From Sphaerochaeta sp. (GTDB lineage: Bacteria; Spirochaetota; Spirochaetia; Sphaerochaetales; Sphaerochaetaceae): a stretch of 6,771 nt of DNA. The stretch covers positions 541-7,311 of the forward strand of contig DMAO01000171.1 of NCBI GenBank assembly GCA_003446545.1, given 5' to 3'. Positions 1 to 6,020 of this stretch are shown piece after piece. The notes beneath the pieces are model-generated. The model did no database searches. It was not told the DNA's origin and saw nothing but the letters and a program-made list of their open reading frames with translations. Position 1 is the first letter of the stretch. Every line of letters starts with the position of its first letter. The position numbers and the translations under genes were made by a program.

Positions 1-82
1 ATCTCACCTTGCTTTCCCCTCCCTCGCTCGGTAATGGAACCATGGTGATGCTTTTGCTACTCTCGCCTCGTTGGGGAATCAA
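1..82 (-). other. Downstream intergenic stretch, possible start region of a further gene at the window edge
   Basis: No complete gene or clear terminator hairpin is visible after the Hyi-like stop. The minus strand carries purine-rich GAGGGAGGGG at 25-16, followed 8 bases later by a GTG at 7-5, and the window ends in AT, which would become ATG if the next base were G. This suggests the operon continues with another gene beginning at or just past the edge. An ATG at 43 opens a short frame to the edge but lacks a ribosome binding site. Confidence 0.35.
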
Positions 83-880
83 TTATACAAACGTTTTCAG
101 TGCCATGATAGCTTCTAGGGCCCTCTCATAGGTAGAAAGCGGTGAAAGTTCAAAAGCCACCACACCCTCATACCCAAGTTTATCCAATCCTGCTAAGACA
201 GTTCTGTAGTTGATCTCTCCGGTCCCTGGCTCATGCCTCCCGGGATTGTCCGCTATATGGATATGTCCGATATGCTCCTTGTTCTGGGCAAAGACAGAAA
301 GCAGATTGCCACTCTCGATCTGCATATGGTAGAGGTCATACAGCACCTGTACAGAGGGAGAACCGACAGCCTGTACCACCTCGACGGCGTCTGCGATGGT
401 GCGAAGCAGGTTCCCCCTGTGGTCGACGTGGATGTTCAGTGGCTCAAGCACACATTTGATGCCAGCCTCTTGGGCATAGGGGGCAAGAAGGGAGAGCGTC
501 AGTGCCATGTTCATATAGAGACGATGCTCTGAGACACCAGCATAGCTGTCCATGACCACACCCCCCTCCCCCAATGCATTGGAATGGAGGACGATGAGCG
601 GAGACCCTACGAGGGTGGCCGCCTCAATTGCAGACCGTGCATACTCGATGTACCCCTTGCGATGGGAGTCGTCACAGAGGGAAAAAGAGGGCCCGTCACC
701 TGAAAGGGAACTGACAGGGAGGGAAAACTCCCTACTGAGGGAGGCTATTCTCTTCAAGTCCTTCCCTTCGGAGGACCAGAACTCCACTGCATCAAAACCA
801 GACTGCTTGGCAAGCTTGAAGCGGTCATAGAAGCCCACATGAGTTCCAAGCATCTCAATATTTGCAGAAAAACGAAGCAT
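83..880 (-). CDS. Hydroxypyruvate isomerase (Hyi)-like TIM-barrel isomerase
   Basis: This is a cytoplasmic TIM-barrel protein of 265 residues, the usual size for the hydroxypyruvate isomerase family. The start MLRFSANIEML closely matches the Hyi N-terminus. Later hallmarks are LEPLN with E146, YDLYHMQ with D182 and H185, HIHIADNPGRHEPGTGEINY (206-225) with H208 and E217, and FEL with E244. These supply the metal and acid/base residues expected of the family, so the protein looks intact. Family members isomerise hydroxypyruvate/tartronate semialdehyde or 2-oxo-tetronates, and many act on other keto-sugars. No glyoxylate carboligase or tartronate semialdehyde reductase is visible, so the literal Hyi reaction is doubtful. 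The ATG at 880 has AAGGAG 6 bases upstream, embedded in the last codons of the preceding gene, whose stop is 3 bases away. It is the last complete gene of the visible operon. Confidence 0.88.
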   Translation of the reverse strand: MLRFSANIEMLGTHVGFYDRFKLAKQSGFDAVEFWSSEGKDLKRIASLSREFSLPVSSLSGDGPSFSLCDDSHRKGYIEYARSAIEAATLVGSPLIVLHSNALGEGGVVMDSYAGVSEHRLYMNMALTLSLLAPYAQEAGIKCVLEPLNIHVDHRGNLLRTIADAVEVVQAVGSPSVQVLYDLYHMQIESGNLLSVFAQNKEHIGHIHIADNPGRHEPGTGEINYRTVLAGLDKLGYEGVVAFELSPLSTYERALEAIMALKTFV

Positions 881-883
881 ACC

Positions 884-1834
884 CTACTCCTTGTCCATAC
901 GGGGAAGCGCTTCCTTGAGCACTTCCATAGATTTGCGAGTCCCTGTAAGCTGGTCCATGGTCTTGTCTTCCATCTCCAGACTTACCGGTCCATCATAGCC
1001 AACCATAGTAAGGATCGAGAAAAACTCCTTCCACCAGAGCAGGTCATGTCCATGACCCAAGGCAACATAGTTCCAGGCGCGAGATGCGTAATCATCGATG
1101 CAACGCGTATCAAGTAGGCCATCGGCCTCATGCATACCGAACTCCACGCGCACATCCTTGGCATGGACGTGATAAATCATATCCCCAAGGGAGCGAGCCA
1201 TCGCACGAGGGTCTCCTCCCATCCAAAAGAGATGGCTGGGATCAAGGTTCATACCGACCATAGCCCCAACTTCAGAGCGAAGCATCTTGAGAGTACGGGC
1301 ATTGTATACCAGTTGTGAGCCGTGGTTCTCCAAGGCGATACTTTCAATTCCTGTTTCTGCAGCCTCTTTGACTAGCTCTTTCCAATAAGGGATGAGGCAC
1401 TCTTTCCACTGCCAAGAAAGGTTTTCCAAATTCTTCGGCGGCCAACTGGTGGTAATCCAATTGGGGACGGTATCCCCTGGGGCACCTCCAGGAAGGCCAC
1501 TCATCATCACTATATGCTTAACCCCCAACAATGCTGCAAGAGCGAATGTCTTATGGACTACCTCCTGATGTGCAAGGCCCATCGAGTTTGGGGCAAGGGT
1601 GTTGCCTGAACAGTTAAGGGCAGATATCCCTAAAGCGTATGTTTCCAGAAGTCCCAAGAAATCCTCTCGCGCTCCAGAACTTGCAAGCAGGGTATCCAAC
1701 TTCAGGTGGGGGGCCCCAGACCAGTTGCCGGTTCCGAACTCAAGCTCCTCAAAGCCTAAGACGGAGGCCTCCTTCAGCATAGCCTCAAAAGTGAGGCTTC
1801 CCAAAGAGTCGGTCATCAAGGATCGAATCATCAT
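884..1834 (-). CDS. Sugar phosphate isomerase/epimerase-like TIM-barrel protein (AP endonuclease family 2 fold)
   Basis: This is a cytoplasmic TIM-barrel protein of the xylose-isomerase-like/AP_endonuc_2 superfamily, 316 residues. Likely divalent-metal ligands by family pattern are E169 (ALENH), D198 with H201 (NLDPSHL), H224 (YHVHAKD) and E287 (SLEMED). A distinctive subfamily segment, ALNCSGN (72-78) and SGLPGGAPGD (112-121) followed by PNWIT and SWPP, resembles proteins found in sugar ABC operons. Relatives include epimerases, isomerases, and eliminases or hydratases acting on keto-sugars, so the exact reaction is open. The first of two tandem ATGs is chosen because AGGAGG lies 8 bases upstream. 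The start overlaps the preceding stop by four bases (ATGA), and the next gene follows after 3 bases. DNA-repair activity is unlikely in this context. Confidence 0.88.
   Translation of the reverse strand: MMIRSLMTDSLGSLTFEAMLKEASVLGFEELEFGTGNWSGAPHLKLDTLLASSGAREDFLGLLETYALGISALNCSGNTLAPNSMGLAHQEVVHKTFALAALLGVKHIVMMSGLPGGAPGDTVPNWITTSWPPKNLENLSWQWKECLIPYWKELVKEAAETGIESIALENHGSQLVYNARTLKMLRSEVGAMVGMNLDPSHLFWMGGDPRAMARSLGDMIYHVHAKDVRVEFGMHEADGLLDTRCIDDYASRAWNYVALGHGHDLLWWKEFFSILTMVGYDGPVSLEMEDKTMDQLTGTRKSMEVLKEALPRMDKE
887..892 (-). promoter_or_regulatory. Ribosome binding site of the Hyi-like gene, overlapping the upstream stop region
   Basis: AAGGAG on the minus strand is formed by the last two sense codons (Lys-Glu) of the upstream gene and lies 6 bases before the ATG at 880. 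It fixes the start and indicates reinitiation by ribosomes finishing the upstream gene. Confidence 0.8.
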
Positions 1835-2862
1835 AGGGTCTCCCTCCTATACAAGGCAGGCTTCTCCTCATAGCATGGGCGTACCGGGACACCAGCTACC
1901 AAGGATTCGCCGGCAGCCTCGGTCACCACAAGCGCAGCATACCCATCCCAAGCGTCAGAACCACTGAATGGTGTGCCTGAAAGCAGGGTGTTGACCCAAT
2001 CTTGCATCTCAAACAGATAGGAATCTGCAAAATATGCCCTAAAATCATCTGAAACATATACACCCTTGTTTCCCTTATTCCTGACAAAGGTCCGTTCAAC
2101 AGGAAGAGTTGAGACTGTCCCTTCCTGACAGACCACCTCAAGGCCGACCTCATACCCATAGGAAGCGTTCACATAGACTTCTGCAATGGCACGGGAACCG
2201 TTTTCCATCAGCATGTTCACGATGAGCAGGTCACGAGCATCATCAGGAAGGCTCGACCTTGATCTGATACCATAGCTTTGGACCTCTATGATCGAAGAGT
2301 CAAGGACCCAACGAACGCAGTCCACATCATGTCCTGCTGAGTTGTTGAGGATGAAGGGACCTCCTGTGTTGTACATGGCACTGGGATTACGATGAAAACC
2401 CTTCCAAAGGAGGGGAATACCTAGGACATTGCTTGCCACTTTCTCCTTAAGTTTCTGATGCCAAGGATCAAAACGTCGGTTGAAGCCCACAGAAACCAGT
2501 TTCTTGCCGATCTCTACCTCTTTGAGAAGTATCGCAAGAGCATCCTTCTGCGTGGAGGCAAGAGGTTTTTCACAAAATACCGGCTTTCCCAAGGAAAGCG
2601 CATGCAACACATATTGGGCATGCGTCACATCAGGGGAGGCGATGATGACAGCCTCAACCAAAGGATCTCCAATGAGAGAGAATGGATCAGAGTAAAGACG
2701 AGGCTGACCTACTTCCAGGGCAAGAGAAGCAAGGCGAACCTGATCAACATCGCATAATGCAACCAGACGGGCACCGACTACCTGCTGTGAAAGATTCAAA
2801 GCATGGGATCCTCCCATACCTCCTGTCCCTATGATTCCGATTGCAATATTCTGGCTTTGCAT
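1831..2862 (-). CDS. Divergent Gfo/Idh/MocA family oxidoreductase with Asn at the usual catalytic Asp position
   Basis: This is a second cytoplasmic NAD(P)-dependent sugar oxidoreductase of 343 residues. The ATG at 2862 is chosen because MQSQNIAIGIIGTGGMGG begins the Rossmann fold in the normal place. A TTG at 2904 in the same frame lies inside the hairpin region, and an in-frame GTG at 2874 is a weaker alternative. Visible motifs are GTGGMG (12-17), acidic D38 at the end of strand 2, CEKP (97-100) with Lys99, and FNRRFD (127-132). In ILNNSAGHDVD the conserved His178 is present, but the residue four before it is Asn174 where the other dehydrogenase in this window has Asp. The protein may catalyse a different redox step, for example keto-sugar reduction, or have altered activity. 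Its stop overlaps the next gene's start as ATGA, which implies translational coupling. Confidence 0.88.
   Translation of the reverse strand: MQSQNIAIGIIGTGGMGGSHALNLSQQVVGARLVALCDVDQVRLASLALEVGQPRLYSDPFSLIGDPLVEAVIIASPDVTHAQYVLHALSLGKPVFCEKPLASTQKDALAILLKEVEIGKKLVSVGFNRRFDPWHQKLKEKVASNVLGIPLLWKGFHRNPSAMYNTGGPFILNNSAGHDVDCVRWVLDSSIIEVQSYGIRSRSSLPDDARDLLIVNMLMENGSRAIAEVYVNASYGYEVGLEVVCQEGTVSTLPVERTFVRNKGNKGVYVSDDFRAYFADSYLFEMQDWVNTLLSGTPFSGSDAWDGYAALVVTEAAGESLVAGVPVRPCYEEKPALYRRETL
1843..1848 (-). promoter_or_regulatory. Ribosome binding site of the isomerase/epimerase gene, inside the preceding coding region
   Basis: AGGAGG on the minus strand lies 8 bases upstream of the ATG at 1834 and within the last codons of the dehydrogenase gene. 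It favours the first of the two adjacent ATGs. Together with the ATGA stop/start overlap, it indicates coupled translation. Confidence 0.8.
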
Positions 2863-2867
2863 CTGAT

Positions 2868-2876
2868 CCCCCACTA
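2868..2876 (-). repeat. Second copy of the hairpin arm TAGTGGGGG, overlapping the ribosome binding site of the downstream dehydrogenase
   Basis: The minus-strand 9-mer TAGTGGGGG occurs here and at 2936-2928, exactly 60 bases apart. The upstream copy contains the 5' arm of the hairpin. This copy provides the only G-rich Shine-Dalgarno candidate for the ATG at 2862, with GGGGG ending 5 bases before the ATG. The hairpin's 3' arm (2914-2906) could therefore pair with either copy. The repeat and its placement are seen directly; a regulatory role is inference. Confidence 0.6.
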
Positions 2877-2902
2877 TTTCTAGTAAAACTTTGTTGGAAC
2901 CC

Positions 2903-2935
2903 AAAAGTGGGGGCCTTCATATGAAAGCCCCCACT
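2903..2935 (-). terminator. Strong hairpin with short T-run after the binding-protein gene (partial terminator or mRNA 3' stabiliser)
   Basis: The minus strand carries the perfect 9-base arms AGTGGGGGC and GCCCCCACT, extended inward by TTTC/GAAG with one G.T wobble, giving about 13 paired positions around an ATAT loop. It starts 12 bases after the binding-protein stop and is followed only by TTTT and then GGG. The short T-run suggests partial rather than complete termination. The known role of such hairpins after binding-protein genes is to raise that message over downstream genes by protecting its 3' end or attenuating read-through. Genes continue on the same strand 41 bases later, so some read-through is expected. 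The termination strength is inferred. Confidence 0.75.
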
Positions 2936-2947
2936 AGCAAATTTTGA

Positions 2948-3901
2948 CTATTTCAAGCTATCAAGGGCAGCTTGAGCTGTCTCAATGGTGATGATATCTA
3001 CACCACTATCGATTCTCTTCTCAATGGTCTCGCCTCTTGCAAGCTTGACTGCATATTCAACACCAAGATAACCCATCATCTCGGGCTTCTGAGCTGCTGA
3101 ACCAAAGAGTCCTCCGGCAATAATGGACTCAAGAGCACCCTTATTACCGTCTGTTCCCATAACTGCCGCATCTACACCAGCTTGCTGCAGAGCACGCAGG
3201 GCGCCAAGGGCCATCTCATCGTTGGAGCAGAATACTGCATCAACATCTTTGTTGGCTTGCAGGATGTTCTGCATGGTGGTATAGGCACGTTCACGATCAC
3301 TGTAACCAGGCTGGCGGGAAAGAATCTGGTAGCCAGCTGCCTTGAAAGCTTCCTCAGCCCCATCAGCTCTCTGTGTTGTGGTCGGATTTCCAGGAGCACC
3401 TTCGATGACTACAGCCTTCTTGTTTTTTCCCAGAGCTTTGATCATGACCTCAGCACCAAGCTTACCAGCTGCATAGTTCTCAGTACCGATAAATGTTGCA
3501 AAGTCAGTGAAGTCATTACCCATTGGAGTATCAACTAGGATTACAGGGATGCCCTTCTCTTTGGCCTTCATCAGTACGTTAACTGCAGTTGCTGGTTGTG
3601 AAGGAGAGAAAACCAAAGCCACAGGGTTTGAAGTCAATACGTCCTGTACCATGTTAATCTGCTGCTCCACTGCATCCTCACTCGGAGGTCCAAGCTTGAT
3701 AAGTTCGACATCATACTTTTCAGCAGCTTCCACAGCACCATTGACAACACGTTTCCAATACTCACTACTGAGGGTCTTCAGGACCATAGCGACCTTCAAT
3801 TTTCCGCCATCATCAGATGATTCCTTGCTACCTTGAGCAAACATGTTTGCCGAGACTAGCAACAAAGCCAGAATCAAAATTACTACACTTACCTTTTTCA
3901 T
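2948..3901 (-). CDS. Periplasmic sugar-binding protein of the ABC importer (RbsB/AlsB-like)
   Basis: This protein captures the substrate and delivers it to the permease. The ATG at 3901 is chosen because AAGGAGG lies 6 bases upstream and because it starts directly with a signal peptide; a longer frame to 3970 would add 23 unrelated residues. The 317-residue product has KK at 2-3, a hydrophobic core (about 4-18) and probable cleavage near ANMFA/QGSKES. There is no lipobox Cys, so it should be soluble in the periplasm. The mature part is a type I two-lobe binding fold (Peripla_BP_4). Likely ligand contacts by analogy with RbsB/AlsB are W49, D124, R178, N227-D228 in CSNDEMALGA, D251 in GTDG and Q271. 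The sequence looks closer to allose-type AlsB than to xylose binders, but this does not fix the ligand. A strong hairpin follows the stop. Confidence 0.94.
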   Translation of the reverse strand: MKKVSVVILILALLLVSANMFAQGSKESSDDGGKLKVAMVLKTLSSEYWKRVVNGAVEAAEKYDVELIKLGPPSEDAVEQQINMVQDVLTSNPVALVFSPSQPATAVNVLMKAKEKGIPVILVDTPMGNDFTDFATFIGTENYAAGKLGAEVMIKALGKNKKAVVIEGAPGNPTTTQRADGAEEAFKAAGYQILSRQPGYSDRERAYTTMQNILQANKDVDAVFCSNDEMALGALRALQQAGVDAAVMGTDGNKGALESIIAGGLFGSAAQKPEMMGYLGVEYAVKLARGETIEKRIDSGVDIITIETAQAALDSLK

Positions 3902-3907
3902 CTCATT

Positions 3908-3914
3908 CCTCCTT
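3908..3914 (-). promoter_or_regulatory. Ribosome binding site of the sugar-binding protein gene
   Basis: AAGGAGG on the minus strand lies 6 bases upstream of the ATG at 3901. It is the best Shine-Dalgarno match in the window and decides the start at 3901 rather than at 3970. Strong initiation fits a protein usually made in excess over its membrane partners. Confidence 0.85.
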
Positions 3915-3976
3915 AACTTGTCGTGAAATGAAGTACGAACACTAAACATCAGGACTGCTACGCAATCCAAAAAAAC

Positions 3977-4972
3977 CTATTTGGATATCTTGGACTTCTT
4001 CTGCCTGATGACATCAAGGTAGACTGCCAAGATAATGACCACACCGATAGCCACCGTCTGGAAAGCCGAGTCCACGTTCAGAAGATTCAATCCATTACGA
4101 AGGACGGCTATGATGAGAACACCGACAACCGTGTTGTAGATCTTTCCTACACCACCTGAGAAACTGGAACCACCGATGATTACAGCAGCAATGGCATCAG
4201 TTTCATAATCCTGCCCTGCCAAGGGATAGGCAGCATTTACCCGTCCTACAAGGACGATTCCACCCAAGGCAGCCATAAACCCACTGAGGGTATAGACGAT
4301 GCACAACACCTTGTCCACATTGATTCCACTTAAGCGGCTTGCCTCCACATTTCCTCCTACAGCGTAAATATGCCTACCTGTTGCGGTATTGGTGAGGAAG
4401 AGGTACATAGTCACATAGAGGACAATGACCAAGATAACACTAGCTGGGATAGGTCCGATTGAGCGACTGCCCAGAAACTCAACAGGAACTGCAAAGCCAC
4501 TGATGGGAGCAGCAGCGGTGACTGCTAGAGAGAGTCCTCGGGCAATCTTCTGTGTACCCATGGTGGAGATAAACGGATGAGGGAGTTTGAGCTTGGTGAG
4601 CAACAGGCCGTTGAGTAATCCAACAAGGCTTCCAACCCCCAGGCAGAGTAGCATGGAGAGATAGGGATCAAGACCAAGGTTAACCTGGAAGATACCCATC
4701 ATCATGATAGAAAGAGCAAGGATTGAGCCTACTGATAGATCGATGCCTCCAGTAAGGATTGCCAAAAACAGACCAATCGAGACAACAGCACTGACCGTAG
4801 CCTGACTGGTGACATTCCTAAGGTTGTCGATAGTAAGGAATCGTGGGGATAGGATTGCAATGATTGCACACAGGACAATAAGGCTCAACAAAATGCCGAA
4901 ACTTCGTCTTCCTTCACTTTTTTTCCGTCTCTTAAAGGTTTTCCTAATATTCTGTAGCAGTGCATTCATCAT
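3977..4972 (-). CDS. Sugar ABC transporter permease (RbsC/AlsC/XylH family)
   Basis: This is the inner-membrane channel subunit of the importer, expected to work as a dimer with the ATPase. The 331-residue protein has a basic cytoplasmic N-terminus (RKTFKRRKK, 10-18) and then many hydrophobic helices, for example around 25-42, 57-75, 84-98, 104-125, 176-194, 222-243, 258-268 and 280-320. Family hallmarks are GGIDLSVGS (75-83), the cytoplasmic loop GRHIYAVGGNVEASRLSGI (199-217), which faces the ATPase, and GGSSFSGGVGK (267-277). The C-terminus is basic (RQKKSKISK), which fits a cytoplasmic end. The first of two tandem ATGs (4972 and 4969) is chosen; AAGGGAG lies 5 bases upstream of it and 8 upstream of the second, so the start is uncertain by one codon. 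It follows the dehydrogenase gene by 31 bases and precedes the binding-protein gene by 75. Confidence 0.95.
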   Translation of the reverse strand: MMNALLQNIRKTFKRRKKSEGRRSFGILLSLIVLCAIIAILSPRFLTIDNLRNVTSQATVSAVVSIGLFLAILTGGIDLSVGSILALSIMMMGIFQVNLGLDPYLSMLLCLGVGSLVGLLNGLLLTKLKLPHPFISTMGTQKIARGLSLAVTAAAPISGFAVPVEFLGSRSIGPIPASVILVIVLYVTMYLFLTNTATGRHIYAVGGNVEASRLSGINVDKVLCIVYTLSGFMAALGGIVLVGRVNAAYPLAGQDYETDAIAAVIIGGSSFSGGVGKIYNTVVGVLIIAVLRNGLNLLNVDSAFQTVAIGVVIILAVYLDVIRQKKSKISK

Positions 4973-5003
4973 TTCATCTCCCTTGTGTATGTATCATCGC
5001 TAA

Positions 5004-6008
5004 TCATTTTGGAATTGTTACCGGTCTATTCGTAGCCAAGGACACATTTGCAGCAAGACAGAGTTCAAGGGCTGCAACACCATCTTCAACTCCGACTGAA
5101 GGTTTTTTCTTACCAAGAACATCCAGAACAAAACATTCCAGTTCCTGCAGATAGGCTTGAGCAAACCGTTCAAGGAAACCTGGAATAGTATCGACTCTTA
5201 TGCCCTTTGGCCCAAGCTGCTGCATAGGAGCATCCTGTAGCGATCCAACAAACAAGGCTCCTTCACTACAGACAATCTCAGTACGTACATCATAGCCATA
5301 CTGTGAATTGCGGCTCCCTTCCAAGGAAGCGAGGAACCCATTGGCAAAGCGTACATCAATATTGACATGGTCGATATCATTGACCTCTGCAAGTTCCTTA
5401 TAGCGCACTACACCACCACGGGCATAGATTTCCACGGCTTCACTTCCTGCATACCAACGGCAAAGGTCAAGGTCATGCACACACAGATCGAGGATCAAGC
5501 CTCCGCTGGAAGCGGCAAACTTGATAGGAGGACATGAAGGGTCGCGGCTGATACCCAAAAGTGAAATCGGTCTGCCAACCTCATTCCTATCGATCCTCTC
5601 TTTTGCCTTGCGATAGGCTGTGTCAAAACGTCGCATGAAACCTAGCTGCACAAACGCATCATGCTCAATAACCAAGGTCTGGATGGCTTTGGCCTCCTCC
5701 AGATCCAACGAGACTGGTTTCTCACAAAAGATGGCTTTTCCAGCCCTGATGGCATCCTCTATCATGGGGGCATGCATAGTTGTTGAAGACGCAATGATCA
5801 CTGCATCCAAATCCCTCAAGGCCAACAAATCCTGGTAATCAGAAAACTGGAGAACCGAAGGATACGTCTGACCAAAACGGAACAGAGCGTCCTTTGAACT
5901 GTCAGAAACAGCATATAGTGATGCCCCAGCAACGCTTCCTACAAGGTTCGCCGCATGGCGATACCCTAATCGCCCAAGTCCAATTACCCCACAACGCAAT
6001 GTGTTCAT
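5004..6008 (-). CDS. Gfo/Idh/MocA family NAD(P)-dependent dehydrogenase, inositol 2-dehydrogenase (IolG)-like
   Basis: This is a cytoplasmic sugar or cyclitol oxidoreductase of 334 residues, a normal length for the family. The N-terminal Rossmann fold carries GLGRLG (10-15), followed by CEKP (95-98) with the conserved Lys97 that in IolG contributes to catalysis. FMRRFD (124-129) and the C-terminal-domain motif LDLCVHDLD keep both Asp174 and His178, the usual catalytic pair. The stretches YGYD and EIVCSEGALF resemble myo-inositol 2-dehydrogenases. The expected reaction is NAD(P)-linked oxidation of a secondary alcohol to a ketone, but inositol, glucoside and anhydrosugar dehydrogenases cannot be told apart here. 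The ATG at 6008 is preceded by AGAGG about 7 bases upstream, in the 12-base gap after the ATPase stop, so the two are probably translated in sequence. The gene sits unusually between the ATPase and permease genes. Confidence 0.9.
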   Translation of the reverse strand: MNTLRCGVIGLGRLGYRHAANLVGSVAGASLYAVSDSSKDALFRFGQTYPSVLQFSDYQDLLALRDLDAVIIASSTTMHAPMIEDAIRAGKAIFCEKPVSLDLEEAKAIQTLVIEHDAFVQLGFMRRFDTAYRKAKERIDRNEVGRPISLLGISRDPSCPPIKFAASSGGLILDLCVHDLDLCRWYAGSEAVEIYARGGVVRYKELAEVNDIDHVNIDVRFANGFLASLEGSRNSQYGYDVRTEIVCSEGALFVGSLQDAPMQQLGPKGIRVDTIPGFLERFAQAYLQELECFVLDVLGKKKPSVGVEDGVAALELCLAANVSLATNRPVTIPK

Positions 6009-6020
6009 ATCTATTCCTCT

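Noticed and set aside
233..1318. Several plus-strand open frames (for example 233-532, 839-1117, 1130-1318)
   Set aside because: They lie antisense to the two TIM-barrel genes, whose motifs are unmistakable, and their products show no recognisable domain or ribosome binding site.
2863..2904. TTG start at 2904 or GTG at 2874 for the second dehydrogenase
   Set aside because: The extra residues precede the Rossmann strand without family support, and the TTG abuts the hairpin's 3' arm. GTG at 2874 would leave no room for the G-rich ribosome binding site.
2874..2905. Promoter-like TTGGGT and TAGAAA after the hairpin
   Set aside because: The matches to consensus are weak (about 3/6 and 4/6), and the implied start would fall inside the ribosome binding site of the next gene.
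1599..3836. Plus-strand open frames at 1599-1967, 2458-2757, 3182-3538 and 3507-3836
   Set aside because: They are shadows of the minus-strand dehydrogenase and binding-protein genes, with low-complexity or unrecognisable products.
3902..3970. Longer start for the binding protein at 3970
   Set aside because: It would put 23 residues before an otherwise normal signal peptide, and the strong ribosome binding site at 3908-3914 points to 3901.
3965..3986. Inverted repeat ATCCAAA/TTTGGAT with a T-run at the end of the permease gene
   Set aside because: The stem is short and A+T-rich, and most of the T-run is in the loop rather than after the stem, so it does not look like a terminator.
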